Notes: generated by a model not told the origin, from the sequence alone. A DNA stretch of 19,219 nucleotides from Mariprofundus sp. (GCA_021772845.1 JAJFLF010000310.1:1-19219), one strand, 5' to 3'; shown: positions 1 through 8,239, counted from the stretch's first letter. Numbers and translations are program-made.

Positions 1-926
1 ACAAACTCTTCGCGTTCAATCGCTTTTCTCATCTCACTTTCAAGGCTTAATCGATTAATGGCAGAGTGATGGATGGATGCTTTGAAAAACTGGTAGCTAT
101 TGCCACCCTCCTCCTTGGCATTGAACATCGAGCGTTCGGCATGCCGTAACAGGGCTTCGCTGTCATCACCATCACCGGGGAAAATGACAATACCTACACT
201 GATAGTAACAACGATATCATTGCCATCAATATCAAAACCCGTTTCCAGCGCATGCATCAATTTTAAGGTGACAATATTGGCATCTTCCGGATGGGCAAGA
301 TCGGGCAAAAGCACGGCGAACTGATCGCCACCAAGGCATGCGATAAGGTCATTGCCACGCAGCTGGTATTTCAGCCGTTCGGCAATCTTACCCAGCATCT
401 GATCGCCTTTTTTCTGACCGAGTGCGTCATTGACCACCTTGAAGTTGTCGACATCGATAATCAGCACACCCAGCTGAAAGTTTTTGCGTTTGGCGTTGGC
501 CTGCTCCTGCGAGAGCATCTCTTTAAACATATTACGATTAGGCAGTTGCGTATTCTGGTCATAACCACCCAGATTATGGCCCGTATTAAGTGCTTCGATG
601 ATATGAATATAGTGGGTAAAACCCTCATCCTCATCATTAGTAGAAACGGTTGTCTGAATCCCCTTCACAACCTTGCCATTCTCTTTCTTAATATTGACGT
701 TACCAGTCCAGATACCGTCGTTTCTCAATGCTTCAGCTTCGATACTGCTTAACTCGCCAATATGCTCCGGCAAACCATACAGATCCGATGACAAACAACC
801 GATAATATTTCTGGATGCATAACCGGTCAGTGCACAGAATGCCGGATTTACTCGAATGATTCGGGACTCCATATCAGTGACCATCAGGGCACCTGTCTGT
901 CCATGGTCTTCACTATTTGTGGTCAT
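1..926 (-). CDS. PAS-GGDEF(-EAL?) signalling protein, 3' end outside window
   Basis: Cyclic-di-GMP signalling protein. I translated the minus strand by hand from ATG 926, which has a GGGAGGGG ribosome site 5 nt upstream; 308 codons run off the window edge. Residues ~10-115 look like a PAS sensor (RVNPAFCALTGY). Residues ~125-285 are a GGDEF domain with IDVDNFKVVND. The active-site loop reads GGDQF (199-203) instead of GGDEF/GGEEF, while the RxxD inhibitory-site motif is present as RGND (190-193), five residues before it. The last visible residues (SLESEMRKAIEREEF) resemble the linker that leads into an EAL phosphodiesterase domain, so the full protein is probably PAS-GGDEF-EAL (inference). 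The Glu-to-Gln change suggests a weak or inactive cyclase, perhaps acting as a GTP-binding regulatory domain. No transmembrane segment is seen, so it is probably cytosolic. Confidence 0.9.
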   Translation of the reverse strand, partial: MTTNSEDHGQTGALMVTDMESRIIRVNPAFCALTGYASRNIIGCLSSDLYGLPEHIGELSSIEAEALRNDGIWTGNVNIKKENGKVVKGIQTTVSTNDEDEGFTHYIHIIEALNTGHNLGGYDQNTQLPNRNMFKEMLSQEQANAKRKNFQLGVLIIDVDNFKVVNDALGQKKGDQMLGKIAERLKYQLRGNDLIACLGGDQFAVLLPDLAHPEDANIVTLKLMHALETGFDIDGNDIVVTISVGIVIFPGDGDDSEALLRHAERSMFNAKEEGGNSYQFFKASIHHSAINRLSLESEMRKAIEREEF

Positions 927-1160
927 CACACCCCTCCCATCCGCAACAGATTGCCCTAACTCGACTTAAGCAGCCCGCATACACGATGTTATATCACCCT
1001 GAAACAGTAAAATCGTAGCAATAAATGCGCCAATAAAGAGTTATGCTCTGCTCACCGCCATTATTCCGAATCATGGTAATGGCATTGTAGACCATTTTTC
1101 AGCTTAGATTCAGCCTGACTTGTCAGCCTTCGGCCATTCTTGGCACATGGAGGTAACATG

Positions 1161-1808
1161 ATGCAAACTGAATCAATCAAGGTCTGGGATCCGCTCGTCC
1201 GTATTTTTCACTGGTCTTTAGTACTGTTTTTTGCAGTGGCTTACATCAGTGGCGAGAGTGATCTCGACACTGTGCACGCTTGGGCCGGCTACATCATTGC
1301 TGGTCTGATCACATTCAGATTGATCTGGGGCATCATCGGCACAAAACATGCCCGCTTCTCCGGTTTTGTCTATCGACCCGCTGTGATAAAACAGTATCTA
1401 AAAAGCCTGCTTAGCCGCCACCCCAAACACTATATTGGCCACAATCCGGCCGGTGGAGCGATGGTCATTATCATGTTGCTGATGCTGATCGTGCTGAGCT
1501 GGACTGGTCTGTTAACCTATGCCGCTGAAGGCAAAGGCCCATTAGCAGATGGCAGCCCTATCACCATCTCAAGCGCTTATGCAGATGATGACTGGGGAGA
1601 TTGGAAAAACTGGGGCGATTCAGATCGCAAACACAAGGGTGATGATTTCTGGGAGGATATCCACGAACTCACAGCCAATCTGATGCTACTACTGATTGCC
1701 CTGCATCTCGGTGGCGTGCTCATTTCCAGCCTGCTACACGGAGAGAACCTGCCACGCGCCATGATCACCGGCCGCAAAAAACTACGCAGCGAAGATGAAC
1801 AACACTGA
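1161..1808 (+). CDS. Cytochrome b561 / Ni-Fe hydrogenase b-type cytochrome family protein
   Basis: Inner-membrane di-haem cytochrome that would pass electrons between the quinone pool and a redox partner. The start was placed at ATG 1161, 6 nt after GGAGGT (1149-1154); the open frame also reaches TTG 1140 and ATG 1158. The protein is 215 residues with four hydrophobic helices. Likely haem-ligand histidines are visible in IFHW (helix 1), DTVHAWAG (start of helix 2), and DIHEL and ALHLGG (last helix). Before the last helix there is an unusual polar stretch rich in Asp, Trp and Lys (YADDDWGDWKNWGDSD), probably a periplasmic loop. There is no hydrogenase or cytochrome c gene beside it, so the partner is unknown. 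It appears monocistronic, with a terminator hairpin directly downstream. Confidence 0.9.
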   Translation: MQTESIKVWDPLVRIFHWSLVLFFAVAYISGESDLDTVHAWAGYIIAGLITFRLIWGIIGTKHARFSGFVYRPAVIKQYLKSLLSRHPKHYIGHNPAGGAMVIIMLLMLIVLSWTGLLTYAAEGKGPLADGSPITISSAYADDDWGDWKNWGDSDRKHKGDDFWEDIHELTANLMLLLIALHLGGVLISSLLHGENLPRAMITGRKKLRSEDEQH

Positions 1809-1824
1809 TCAATATAAGCATTGC

Positions 1825-1860
1825 GACAAAAGGGTTCTTATGATCCCTTTTGTCTCTTTT
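1825..1860 (+). terminator. Rho-independent terminator after cytochrome b561
   Basis: A perfect 10-bp stem, GACAAAAGGG (1825-1834) with CCCTTTTGTC (1845-1854), has a 10-nt loop and is followed by CTCTTTT. It lies 16 nt after the cytochrome stop codon. Confidence 0.75.
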
Positions 1861-1998
1861 CCATTTCTCTATTCCGCGCCCTAACAGACCCAAGCTCCTC
1901 ATCTCCCGAATAAAGCATGCCGATCGACAAACAATCTGGTTATAGTCTCTAACCAGAGACACGATGAATATGCCGCACTGTTTCTGTCGGGGGAGTTT

Positions 1999-3177
1999 AT
2001 GAAATATTCGATGCTATTGTTGCTGATCGCCCCGCTGCTCTCTTCATGCGCTGCGCTCAATCAGCTTGTTGTCTGTTATGTGGATAGTGCTCCCGGTTTT
2101 TCAACCAAGGATTGCATGGTGAGCCCCAATCGTCTGCAACGCGATCAGCTACCTTCAGCGCTGCAACCATTGCTTCAGACATGTGATACTTATGGAAAAC
2201 CGCGCAATAAAAACCTCGAAATTATTGCTCACCAGGCCGGCTCATACCGTTATTATCCCATGGGCATTGGCGATAACGATTACATCCATGGCAATGACTG
2301 GAACCGCGATTGCCCATCCGAGGCTAAAAGAGTTGTCGACCTTATAGATCAGGCCTTTGACCCTGCCAAAGGAATCGATTCGATCGAAATCGATGTTCAG
2401 GCTGCGGATTTAGATAAAAAATTATGTCTAAATGGCAATGATTGCATCTTCGTCATGCACAACAAACACAGTAAAAAAGAGTGGCAAACACTTGCCCAAA
2501 CTGAAAGCGACGACTTAAGAGATAATAGTCTTAAACATGTGCTCACACATTTTTCTGACGAGGGTTACATCAACAAAGGAAAACACCTCTATCTGGAGCT
2601 TAAATCTACAAGAGGTTGTAATGCTCCAGGAGAAGATAAAGGAGGAAAGTGCACCGACTTAGGCCATCGTGTTGCTACGTTAATCAACACTATGGTGTCT
2701 GAAAAGAAGTTGGATCTATCAGACAATTGGCTCTCTTTCACCTCCTTCTCTGCCACTGCCCTACAGACCGTGCACGATCATCTGGATGCCAAACTCAAAG
2801 ATAAAATGGGTTATGCACTGATCGCAGGCATGCATCCATTGCGGCCAATTGAATGGGCTGCCGCTCAAACAAAGGGCTCAGTACCACTGTTTACCGGGGA
2901 GCTACAAGCGTTTGCAGAAACAACACCTTGGCTGGATTCAATCTGGTTCTCACCGCAGGGCATTCCCGAATTTGGAGCACTTTTTCAGGAGATATCTGAC
3001 AAGCGCAAAACGCCCAGTGAGTTCAAAGAGCTGAAATTTACAGTCGCCACCTATTCACTTAAATATGATCGTTTCAATCTTATGATGATCGCCCAAACCT
3101 TATCATTTAAACAGGAGCTCTCAGCTATCATGATTGATATTGATGATAAGTATGAGGATGCGTGCACAGATAAATAA
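1999..3177 (+). CDS. Lipoprotein phosphodiesterase, GDPD / sphingomyelinase-D-like TIM barrel
   Basis: Predicted outer-membrane or periplasmic lipoprotein of 392 residues. GGGGGAG (1989-1995) precedes ATG 1999. The N-terminus has a type II signal peptide with lipobox LSSC (Cys17). Residues ~70-390 look like the phosphodiesterase TIM-barrel fold of glycerophosphodiester phosphodiesterases and spider-toxin sphingomyelinase D: IIAHQAG (H78), SIEIDVQ (E130, D132, the metal pair), VMHNKHS (H154) and LYLELKS. The first Arg of the usual HRG motif is Gln here. Known relatives hydrolyse glycerophosphodiesters or sphingomyelin/lysophospholipids; the substrate here is not determined. Several Cys residues in the mature part could form disulphides, as in secreted members. 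The gene stands alone. A PI-PLC-like assignment is the main alternative. Confidence 0.7.
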   Translation: MKYSMLLLLIAPLLSSCAALNQLVVCYVDSAPGFSTKDCMVSPNRLQRDQLPSALQPLLQTCDTYGKPRNKNLEIIAHQAGSYRYYPMGIGDNDYIHGNDWNRDCPSEAKRVVDLIDQAFDPAKGIDSIEIDVQAADLDKKLCLNGNDCIFVMHNKHSKKEWQTLAQTESDDLRDNSLKHVLTHFSDEGYINKGKHLYLELKSTRGCNAPGEDKGGKCTDLGHRVATLINTMVSEKKLDLSDNWLSFTSFSATALQTVHDHLDAKLKDKMGYALIAGMHPLRPIEWAAAQTKGSVPLFTGELQAFAETTPWLDSIWFSPQGIPEFGALFQEISDKRKTPSEFKELKFTVATYSLKYDRFNLMMIAQTLSFKQELSAIMIDIDDKYEDACTDK

Positions 3178-3212
3178 CTGTTCTCTGATTTATCTACTCT
3201 GAACCGACCTGC

Positions 3213-4184
3213 TTAAAGCATCAGCTCCACCGTAATCGGGAAATGATCGGAATAACCATCCGAATCGTATTTACTCTTTTCTGAAGGCCTGCTGAATTTA
3301 CGCGCTCGACCACTCTTACCCTTCATCATATCCGGTTTGAATATGGCCACACTATCGACCTTCACACGCACCTGACTATCTATGCGCACCATGCCATAGC
3401 TGACCAGAAACTGATCAAGCATATTCCAGAGACTGCCATAGAGATAACTACCCGGATCATGGCCCTGCATCAGCGGCCACATAAGATTGAGCATATGGCC
3501 TGATCTGGAGAATCGTACCTGTCCCGGATCACGGCTACCCAGCAGATACTCCTGCATGGATCGGTTAAACGGTTCATCATTGAAATCGCCCATAGAGATA
3601 ATCGGCAGTTTTTTATCGCCGCCCTGCTTTTCATCCAGCATATTGGAGACAATATATGCATGTGTTTCACCCGCCAGCATACGGAATGGTTCAGACGCAT
3701 ACTGACCGCTACTGCGGGCTGGCCAGTGATTGGCCACCGCCACAAATTCAGCCCCTGTGGTTTGTACTTTTAATCGCGCCCAGAATATATCACGTGTCGC
3801 ATTACGTTTAATCACCACCTGATGATCCTTCTCTACAACATTCAATACGTTTTTATCGACAATAAAAGAGACATCAATACCTCTGGCATCATGGGAGGCA
3901 TGCGAGATGACATTGTAATCACGTCCGGGAATGTTGATGGCTTCTGCCAAACGTTTCAGAACCGTTTCGTTCTCCACTTCGCAGACACCCAACAGCGCCG
4001 GGCCAGCACCATCAAACATCAGCTCTATCACATTCGCCAGTTGCGATATTTTTCTATCCCGAACCGCTGCACTCCAACCCTTCAATTCATGCGTCAGTGT
4101 TGAGTTCAGTTTCGGGTCTCTGGATGCATGCTCAGCATCAAACAGGTTTTCCAGATTCCACCAGGCGATATTGATATTTGGCAT
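3213..4184 (-). CDS. Endonuclease/exonuclease/phosphatase (EEP) family hydrolase
   Basis: Metal-dependent phosphodiesterase of the DNase I/exonuclease III fold, 323 residues. The start was set at ATG 4184 because AGGAGGTG lies 4 nt upstream and the protein then begins MPNINIAWWNLENLF, the usual first strand of the fold; the longer open frame to 4310 would add 42 unconvincing residues. Visible EEP signatures in order are WNLENLF, GVCEVENE (metal Glu), VANHWPAR, SMGDFNDEP and a C-terminal GYSDHFPI (Asp-His pair). No signal peptide is seen. The substrate is unknown; relatives include nucleases and inositol or sphingolipid phosphatases. It is convergent with the lipoprotein phosphodiesterase gene, 35 bp apart, and divergent from the next gene. 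A functional link between the two phosphodiesterases is possible but not shown. Confidence 0.85.
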   Translation of the reverse strand: MPNINIAWWNLENLFDAEHASRDPKLNSTLTHELKGWSAAVRDRKISQLANVIELMFDGAGPALLGVCEVENETVLKRLAEAINIPGRDYNVISHASHDARGIDVSFIVDKNVLNVVEKDHQVVIKRNATRDIFWARLKVQTTGAEFVAVANHWPARSSGQYASEPFRMLAGETHAYIVSNMLDEKQGGDKKLPIISMGDFNDEPFNRSMQEYLLGSRDPGQVRFSRSGHMLNLMWPLMQGHDPGSYLYGSLWNMLDQFLVSYGMVRIDSQVRVKVDSVAIFKPDMMKGKSGRARKFSRPSEKSKYDSDGYSDHFPITVELML

Positions 4185-4316
4185 GATCCACCTCCTATTC
4201 TTATCAGTATAGACCATGCATTGCAGAACAGATAAACAACCCGAAACAGAAGCTGTGATGAAGCTGGGGCATAAAAAGCACTTTACGCGCCAGACCGAAA
4301 AGAGTTGCATTGAAGC

Positions 4317-4502
4317 ATGCAGATCGACTTCAATGACTTAAGCCCATCCCAACGCTATTTTCAGATGATCCAGACACTGGTTCCTCGCCCGATAGCCTGG
4401 GTGCTTAGCGAACATGAGAATGGCAAACTTAATCTTGCCCGCTTAGGTGCCAACGAATATGCGGCCTTAAGCGACGTCATCCGACTCGGCCGCCCTACCT
4501 GA
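4317..4502 (+). pseudogene. Flavin reductase-like gene with in-frame internal deletion
   Basis: A 61-residue reading frame. The first ~40 residues (MQIDFNDLSPSQRYFQMIQ, then TLVPRPIAWVLSEHENGKLNLA) match the N-terminus of FMN-binding split-barrel flavin reductases. The last ~20 (LARLGANEYAALSDVIRLGRP) match the extreme C-terminus of the same family. The roughly 140 central residues that form the FMN site are absent, and the frame is kept through the junction near 4430-4445. No good Shine-Dalgarno site is visible. I infer a single in-frame deletion and no enzyme activity. The stop codon lies 8 nt before the start of the methyltransferase gene, so the two were probably co-transcribed. Confidence 0.7.
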
Positions 4503-4510
4503 GTGATCTG

Positions 4511-5116
4511 TTGAACAAACCTTTTGCACCATCCTGCATCCGTAATGCCCCGCATATTCTCGCCGCGCTGAAAAGCCGAGCACCCGCTTCTGGCACTATG
4601 CTGGAGATCGGCAGCGGCACAGGCCAACACACGGTGATGTTTGCCAAAGCACTGCCCGGCATCCACTGGCAACCCAGCGACCTGCCAGCCACACATAGCG
4701 GCATGCGTGCATGGATCAACGAAGCGGAGCTTGCCAACGTGGGTGATCCGCTGGCACTCGATGTGAATAAGAAACAGGAGTGGCCCAGACAGCAATTTGA
4801 CCTGATCTATAGCGCTAATACCCTGCACATCATGCCCAAAACGACAGTGGCAGCACTATTCGCGCTTGCTCCATCCGTGATGCGCCCAGGAGCATCCATG
4901 TTCATCTATGGTCCCTTCAAAGAGAATGGTCAGCACAGCAGTGACAGCAATCGTACGTTCGATGCCTGCCTGCGTGCCACTGATCCAGTGCACGGCATTC
5001 GCGATATAAACTGGCTCAAACGTCTGGCTTCTGATGCCAGGCTGCATCTGATAGAAAATATCGCCATGCCCAACAACAACTGCCTGCTGGTTTGGCAACG
5101 CATGGAGGCATCATGA
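4511..5116 (+). CDS. DUF938 family SAM-dependent methyltransferase
   Basis: Class I methyltransferase, 201 residues, substrate unknown. The start is the TTG at 4511: the family begins with the pattern M-x-K-P-F-x-P-x-x-x-R-N, and MNKPFAPSCIRN fits exactly, with no in-frame ATG nearby. Motif I, which binds S-adenosylmethionine, is LEIGSGTGQHT (~32-42). WQPSDLPATH (~56-65) and YSANTLHIM (~99-107) are typical DUF938 blocks, followed by MFIYGPFKENG. It is probably cytosolic. It sits just after the collapsed flavin-reductase gene, and its stop overlaps the start of a 40-residue membrane peptide (ATGA), so it is likely in an operon with it. Confidence 0.88.
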   Translation: MNKPFAPSCIRNAPHILAALKSRAPASGTMLEIGSGTGQHTVMFAKALPGIHWQPSDLPATHSGMRAWINEAELANVGDPLALDVNKKQEWPRQQFDLIYSANTLHIMPKTTVAALFALAPSVMRPGASMFIYGPFKENGQHSSDSNRTFDACLRATDPVHGIRDINWLKRLASDARLHLIENIAMPNNNCLLVWQRMEAS

Positions 5117-5235
5117 GCCTGTCTAAAAAAATCATCATCGGAGTAATCGTTGGGCTTATCGTGTTATGGGGAGTGGAATCGCTGATTGTCGGCCACTTCA
5201 TGGATCAGTTCGCCAATCAAAAGGCCAACCACTAA
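5113..5235 (+). CDS. 40-residue single-pass membrane peptide
   Basis: Unrecognised mini-protein. ATG 5113 overlaps the DUF938 stop codon (ATGA), and GGAGG at 5104-5108 is 4 nt upstream, so translation is probably coupled. The peptide starts MSLSKKIIIGVIVGLIVLWG, a short basic start followed by one strong transmembrane helix (~7-19), then a polar tail GHFMDQFANQKANH. By the positive-inside rule the N-terminus would be cytoplasmic. Overlap, ribosome site and membrane helix together argue for a real gene. The function is unknown; it may be a small partner or anchor for the upstream enzyme or another membrane protein. Confidence 0.65.
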   Translation: MSLSKKIIIGVIVGLIVLWGVESLIVGHFMDQFANQKANH

Positions 5236-5316
5236 AACGCCCTTATCTTTTAACATTCAGCGGCTCTATCCGGATGATACTCCGATTAAAGCCCACAGAA
5301 TCAGAGTGATTGTAGC

Positions 5317-6165
5317 TCAGAGGGATTGCAGGCCAGAGCTAAGTTCATCAAATTCCGGATGATCAGCAGTGATCAGACCGTGACGCAGCAGAAAATCGAT
5401 CACCACCAGATTACAGTTGGGTTTAAAGCCGTCACTTTCGCATACCAGGCGCGCCACATCCTCTACCGGCCATAGATAAAACCTGTCCACTTCACCATCG
5501 CTGCAGACCGGTCTGAATGAAGTCGGCAATTTCAGGTCATAGCAGAAGATCGTATCTGAACGCAGTCCGGTTTCGGTTTGGCGCCGGTAACTGATAAATC
5601 CCGTCTCAACCGCTTTAGCCGCAAGTTCAGCATCTATGCCTGCCTCTTCCTCACACTCTTTGGCAAGATTCTCCGCTTGCGAGATTCCGAAGGGCAGTCC
5701 ACCGGCCACCATCTGATCGAGTAGATCCGGAAACGCGAAACGATCGGCTGCACGCCGGCCGATCCACATGGAGAGCCCGGACTCTGTCTCTACGATACCA
5801 TTGATATGTTGCCCAAATGCACGCACGCCAAATGCCGATACCACAGCCCGATCCAGCAAAAATGCAGGCTCCTCTCCCCATGCATTCACCACAGGAAATA
5901 GCTCTCCCATCACATGATCGACGGCTCCAAAACGAACCAGCTCATCAAGTGCATCAGCCACCGCTCTGTTGCGCGTCTCAAAAGCGGTTAAATCCGGATG
6001 CAAAGCCACCGCCGCTTCATCCACGATGAATGTATCAGGAAAACGACGCAGCTCTTCTGCAAAAGCAGGACGCATGCGTCCATACTCAGTTTCACCCACC
6101 ATAAAGGGAATAAAAGCAGCGGGATCCCACTGATTACATTGATGAATATGACGTAGGTAGTTCAT
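5317..6165 (-). CDS. Nudix hydrolase with N-terminal DUF4743 domain
   Basis: Cytosolic pyrophosphohydrolase, 282 residues. The N-terminal ~120 residues (MNYLRHIHQCNQWD...) match the DUF4743 domain found ahead of Nudix domains in thiamine-pyrophosphokinase-linked and fungal YJR142W-type proteins. The Nudix box is GGLPFGIS...KECEEEAGI (~156-178). It keeps Glu16, Glu19 and Glu20 of the 23-residue motif, but position 7 is Ile and position 15 is Lys instead of Glu and Arg, as is common in this subfamily. Characterised relatives remove phosphate from damaged (oxo/oxy) thiamine diphosphate; the same substrate here is inference. The start has GGAAGGA about 8 nt upstream. The gene lies 49 bp after truC on the same strand, probably in one transcript. 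Confidence 0.88.
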   Translation of the reverse strand: MNYLRHIHQCNQWDPAAFIPFMVGETEYGRMRPAFAEELRRFPDTFIVDEAAVALHPDLTAFETRNRAVADALDELVRFGAVDHVMGELFPVVNAWGEEPAFLLDRAVVSAFGVRAFGQHINGIVETESGLSMWIGRRAADRFAFPDLLDQMVAGGLPFGISQAENLAKECEEEAGIDAELAAKAVETGFISYRRQTETGLRSDTIFCYDLKLPTSFRPVCSDGEVDRFYLWPVEDVARLVCESDGFKPNCNLVVIDFLLRHGLITADHPEFDELSSGLQSL

Positions 6166-6214
6166 TTAGTTTTCCTTCCAGAATAAAAGACCGATTCAGT
6201 TTCTGCACCAAAGC

Positions 6215-6967
6215 CTACTCCGCCTTATATCTGCCTGCAGCTTTCATGGCTGCAATCACATCAGAAAAGCTCTCATGCAAGGGCGCATGAATCTCTAAAC
6301 GCTCTCCTGTTTCCGGGTGGATAAAACGAAGCCTGGATGCATGCAGCAGCAGCCGGTGACAGTGGAACTGATCACGCATGAACTGGTTCTGTTTACCATC
6401 ACCATGGCTCGTGTCGCCCACAATGGGATGGAAGATATGTTTGAGGTGGCGGCGCAGCTGATGTTTGCGGCCTGTCTTCGGCGATAACTGCAGCAGCGAG
6501 AAACGCGCCGTCTGATAACGGCCTACCGGAAAATCTAACTCGAATGTAAGCAGCCGGCGGTATGCAGTAACTGCTTCCTGTGCATCTTTATCTGCGTTGG
6601 CCAGCTTGTCCGTCTTTTTATCCAGCTCCTCTTTGAGAGCATAGTCGATCACAGCCTGCTCATCGCTATAACCGCGCACGACAGCCAGATACTTTTTCTC
6701 ACTGTCCCGTGCTGCGAACAGATCCCCCATTTTTCGGGCCGTGTCCGGGTTCAGCGCAAACAGTAATACTCCTGAAGTCGGTTTATCCAAACGGTGAACA
6801 GGGAAAACATGCTGACCTATCTGATCGCGCAACATCTGCAAGGCAAAACGCGTTTCAAAGCGATCGATTTTTGTACGGTGCACCAGCAAACCGGCCGGTT
6901 TATTGATCGCCACCAGCCACTGATCCTGAAACAAGATCTCTAATATTGATTCATCAGTCTGATTCAC
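6215..6967 (-). CDS. truC: tRNA pseudouridine(65) synthase TruC
   Basis: Converts U65 in tRNA to pseudouridine. The alignment to remembered E. coli TruC is close over the whole length: LEILFQDQWLVAINKPAGLLVHR, then RDQIGQHVF, HRLDKPTSGVLL (catalytic Asp), KYLAVVRGY, EELDKKTDKLA, PKTGRKHQLRRHLKHI and HPIVGD..HGD. I chose GTG 6967, giving about 250 residues, because GGTGGAG lies 6 nt upstream; the open frame goes back to GTG 6979, which has no ribosome site. The protein lacks an S4 domain, as expected for TruC. It follows the nucleotidyltransferase gene by 43 bp and precedes the Nudix gene on the same strand. Confidence 0.93.
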   Translation of the reverse strand: MNQTDESILEILFQDQWLVAINKPAGLLVHRTKIDRFETRFALQMLRDQIGQHVFPVHRLDKPTSGVLLFALNPDTARKMGDLFAARDSEKKYLAVVRGYSDEQAVIDYALKEELDKKTDKLANADKDAQEAVTAYRRLLTFELDFPVGRYQTARFSLLQLSPKTGRKHQLRRHLKHIFHPIVGDTSHGDGKQNQFMRDQFHCHRLLLHASRLRFIHPETGERLEIHAPLHESFSDVIAAMKAAGRYKAE

Positions 6968-7010
6968 CTGGCACTCCACCAGCTAGTGCCAATGGTCAAA
7001 CGCAATACCT

Positions 7011-7712
7011 TCATTCAGTGCTATCCCGCATCTGTTGCAGGCGGTGTAATACAACATCCTTTCTCAATTGGCTGGCTGTATCTGAGGCTAAATGTGCTGG
7101 CACAGCATCAAGAAATGCATCGATAGAGAGTAACGTTCTAAACTGAATCGCCAGGTAGTCGCGCACACCGCCTGAATTTTCCACTTCAAACACGATTGAA
7201 GCCCTTCCATCCACCACTGCAATCAAATCTTCAAGGTCATGACTCATCATATAGTCACCTTTTCCCCGTCCATAAAAGGCTTCCAGTTTGGTGGCCAGAA
7301 ACAGTGGCGCCGACACCATACGAATAGCATGACCAGCAGGCAGTTCAATCAGTACAGCACTGTCCATTGCCTCTTTATACCAACGATTACTGAAACCCAG
7401 AATAGAAGACTCTGTTGGCATGACATCCACCGTCACACTGCGATAGATCCATCGACATATGGGCGCGCCTTCACGCGTGTCTTCACAAAAACCTCTCGCA
7501 CGCAGCTTATCAGAGAGCAGGTAGTAGTCGTGACGGCTTGCAATCTCAACAATCACATCGACATCTTTTGTTTCTCTAGGTGGTGAAGCACCAGCATCTG
7601 TGATGAGAAGCCCTGCAGCACAACCGCCAAGAAACACAACATCGTCAAGCAATGGACCTAACCCCTCAGCGGCCAACTGCAGCATTTCAATATTGGGATC
7701 ATCTCTCTTCAT
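7011..7712 (-). CDS. Nucleotidyltransferase of the AbiEii-like (toxin) superfamily
   Basis: 233-residue polymerase-beta-fold nucleotidyltransferase. Visible motifs are FLGGCAAGLL (G29-G30), TKDVDVIVE (metal Asp50 and Asp52) and TVDVMP (third Asp96), followed by a region typical of the AbiEii/DUF6036 group (SAPLFLATKLEAFYGRG, then HDLEDLIAVVDGR). Known relatives act as toxins that transfer nucleotides to tRNA or other targets, neutralised by a regulator encoded just upstream. Here the upstream winged-HTH gene overlaps by 4 nt (ATGA), the usual two-gene layout. All three acidic residues are present, so it should be active. The exact family and target are inferred. It could also be a non-toxic standalone nucleotidyltransferase. 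Confidence 0.75.
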   Translation of the reverse strand: MKRDDPNIEMLQLAAEGLGPLLDDVVFLGGCAAGLLITDAGASPPRETKDVDVIVEIASRHDYYLLSDKLRARGFCEDTREGAPICRWIYRSVTVDVMPTESSILGFSNRWYKEAMDSAVLIELPAGHAIRMVSAPLFLATKLEAFYGRGKGDYMMSHDLEDLIAVVDGRASIVFEVENSGGVRDYLAIQFRTLLSIDAFLDAVPAHLASDTASQLRKDVVLHRLQQMRDSTE

Positions 7713-8224
7713 TGTGGTGACAGGCGTTGATCAATCATATCCATTGCCATCTTGCGTTCACGGGCCCGGCCACCACGAATCGCATCGACCAAGGCAAGCA
7801 ATTCGTAAAACTCCGGATCCATGCGCGTAGCTTTAGGCGCAGCTTTGTGCAGAGGCGAAAATGATATACCTCGCACTTCCCCCTCCGGATCAGGCCATAC
7901 ATGGGCTAGATCATTAGATGCGATAAACGCACTGTTCAAGACAGGTGCAAATGATGCCGTTGGCACACCTCGTGATGGCTCCCCTATTTCAGGTACAAAT
8001 GCAAAACGGATTCCATGCACAATAAACTCTTTCAAGTTGGCCAATATGGGTTGATAGGCCTTCTCTTTTCGAATCAGCCTGGCTTTGATCAGGCGATGAA
8101 TAGATTCGTGTACGCGAGATGCACTCATGCCGAGCATCTCACCAAGGCGTTGCATGGAGCATGGTTCGCTCTTAAGAACAACCAGCTTGAGTGCAACGTA
8201 GATATCATGTTGTTTCAGTTCCAT
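7709..8224 (-). CDS. Winged-HTH regulator, probable antitoxin of the nucleotidyltransferase
   Basis: 171-residue DNA-binding protein. I chose ATG 8224 (MELKQHDIYVALKLVVL), with AAGGGG about 6 nt upstream; the open frame extends to 8299 but that part would cross the operator-like repeats. Residues ~8-55 form a MarR/Rrf2-like winged helix: PCSMQRLGEMLGMSASRVHE is the helix-turn-helix and RLIKARLIR leads into the wing. The C-terminal part (~60-171) is unfamiliar. The stop overlaps the nucleotidyltransferase start (ATGA). By analogy with AbiEi/AbiEii it would repress the operon and neutralise the toxin (inference), though its length and C-terminus differ from classical AbiEi. Confidence 0.7.
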   Translation of the reverse strand: MELKQHDIYVALKLVVLKSEPCSMQRLGEMLGMSASRVHESIHRLIKARLIRKEKAYQPILANLKEFIVHGIRFAFVPEIGEPSRGVPTASFAPVLNSAFIASNDLAHVWPDPEGEVRGISFSPLHKAAPKATRMDPEFYELLALVDAIRGGRARERKMAMDMIDQRLSPQ

Positions 8225-8239
8225 AACAGCCCCTTGATA

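Noticed and set aside
291..752. Plus-strand ORF of 153 codons
   Set aside because: Shadow of the PAS-GGDEF gene, whose minus-strand translation shows clear domain motifs.
4361..4828. Minus-strand ORF of 155 codons
   Set aside because: Antisense to the DUF938 gene and flavin-reductase remnant; no motif or ribosome site.
7239..7586. Plus-strand ORF of 115 codons
   Set aside because: Antisense to the nucleotidyltransferase, which has intact catalytic motifs.
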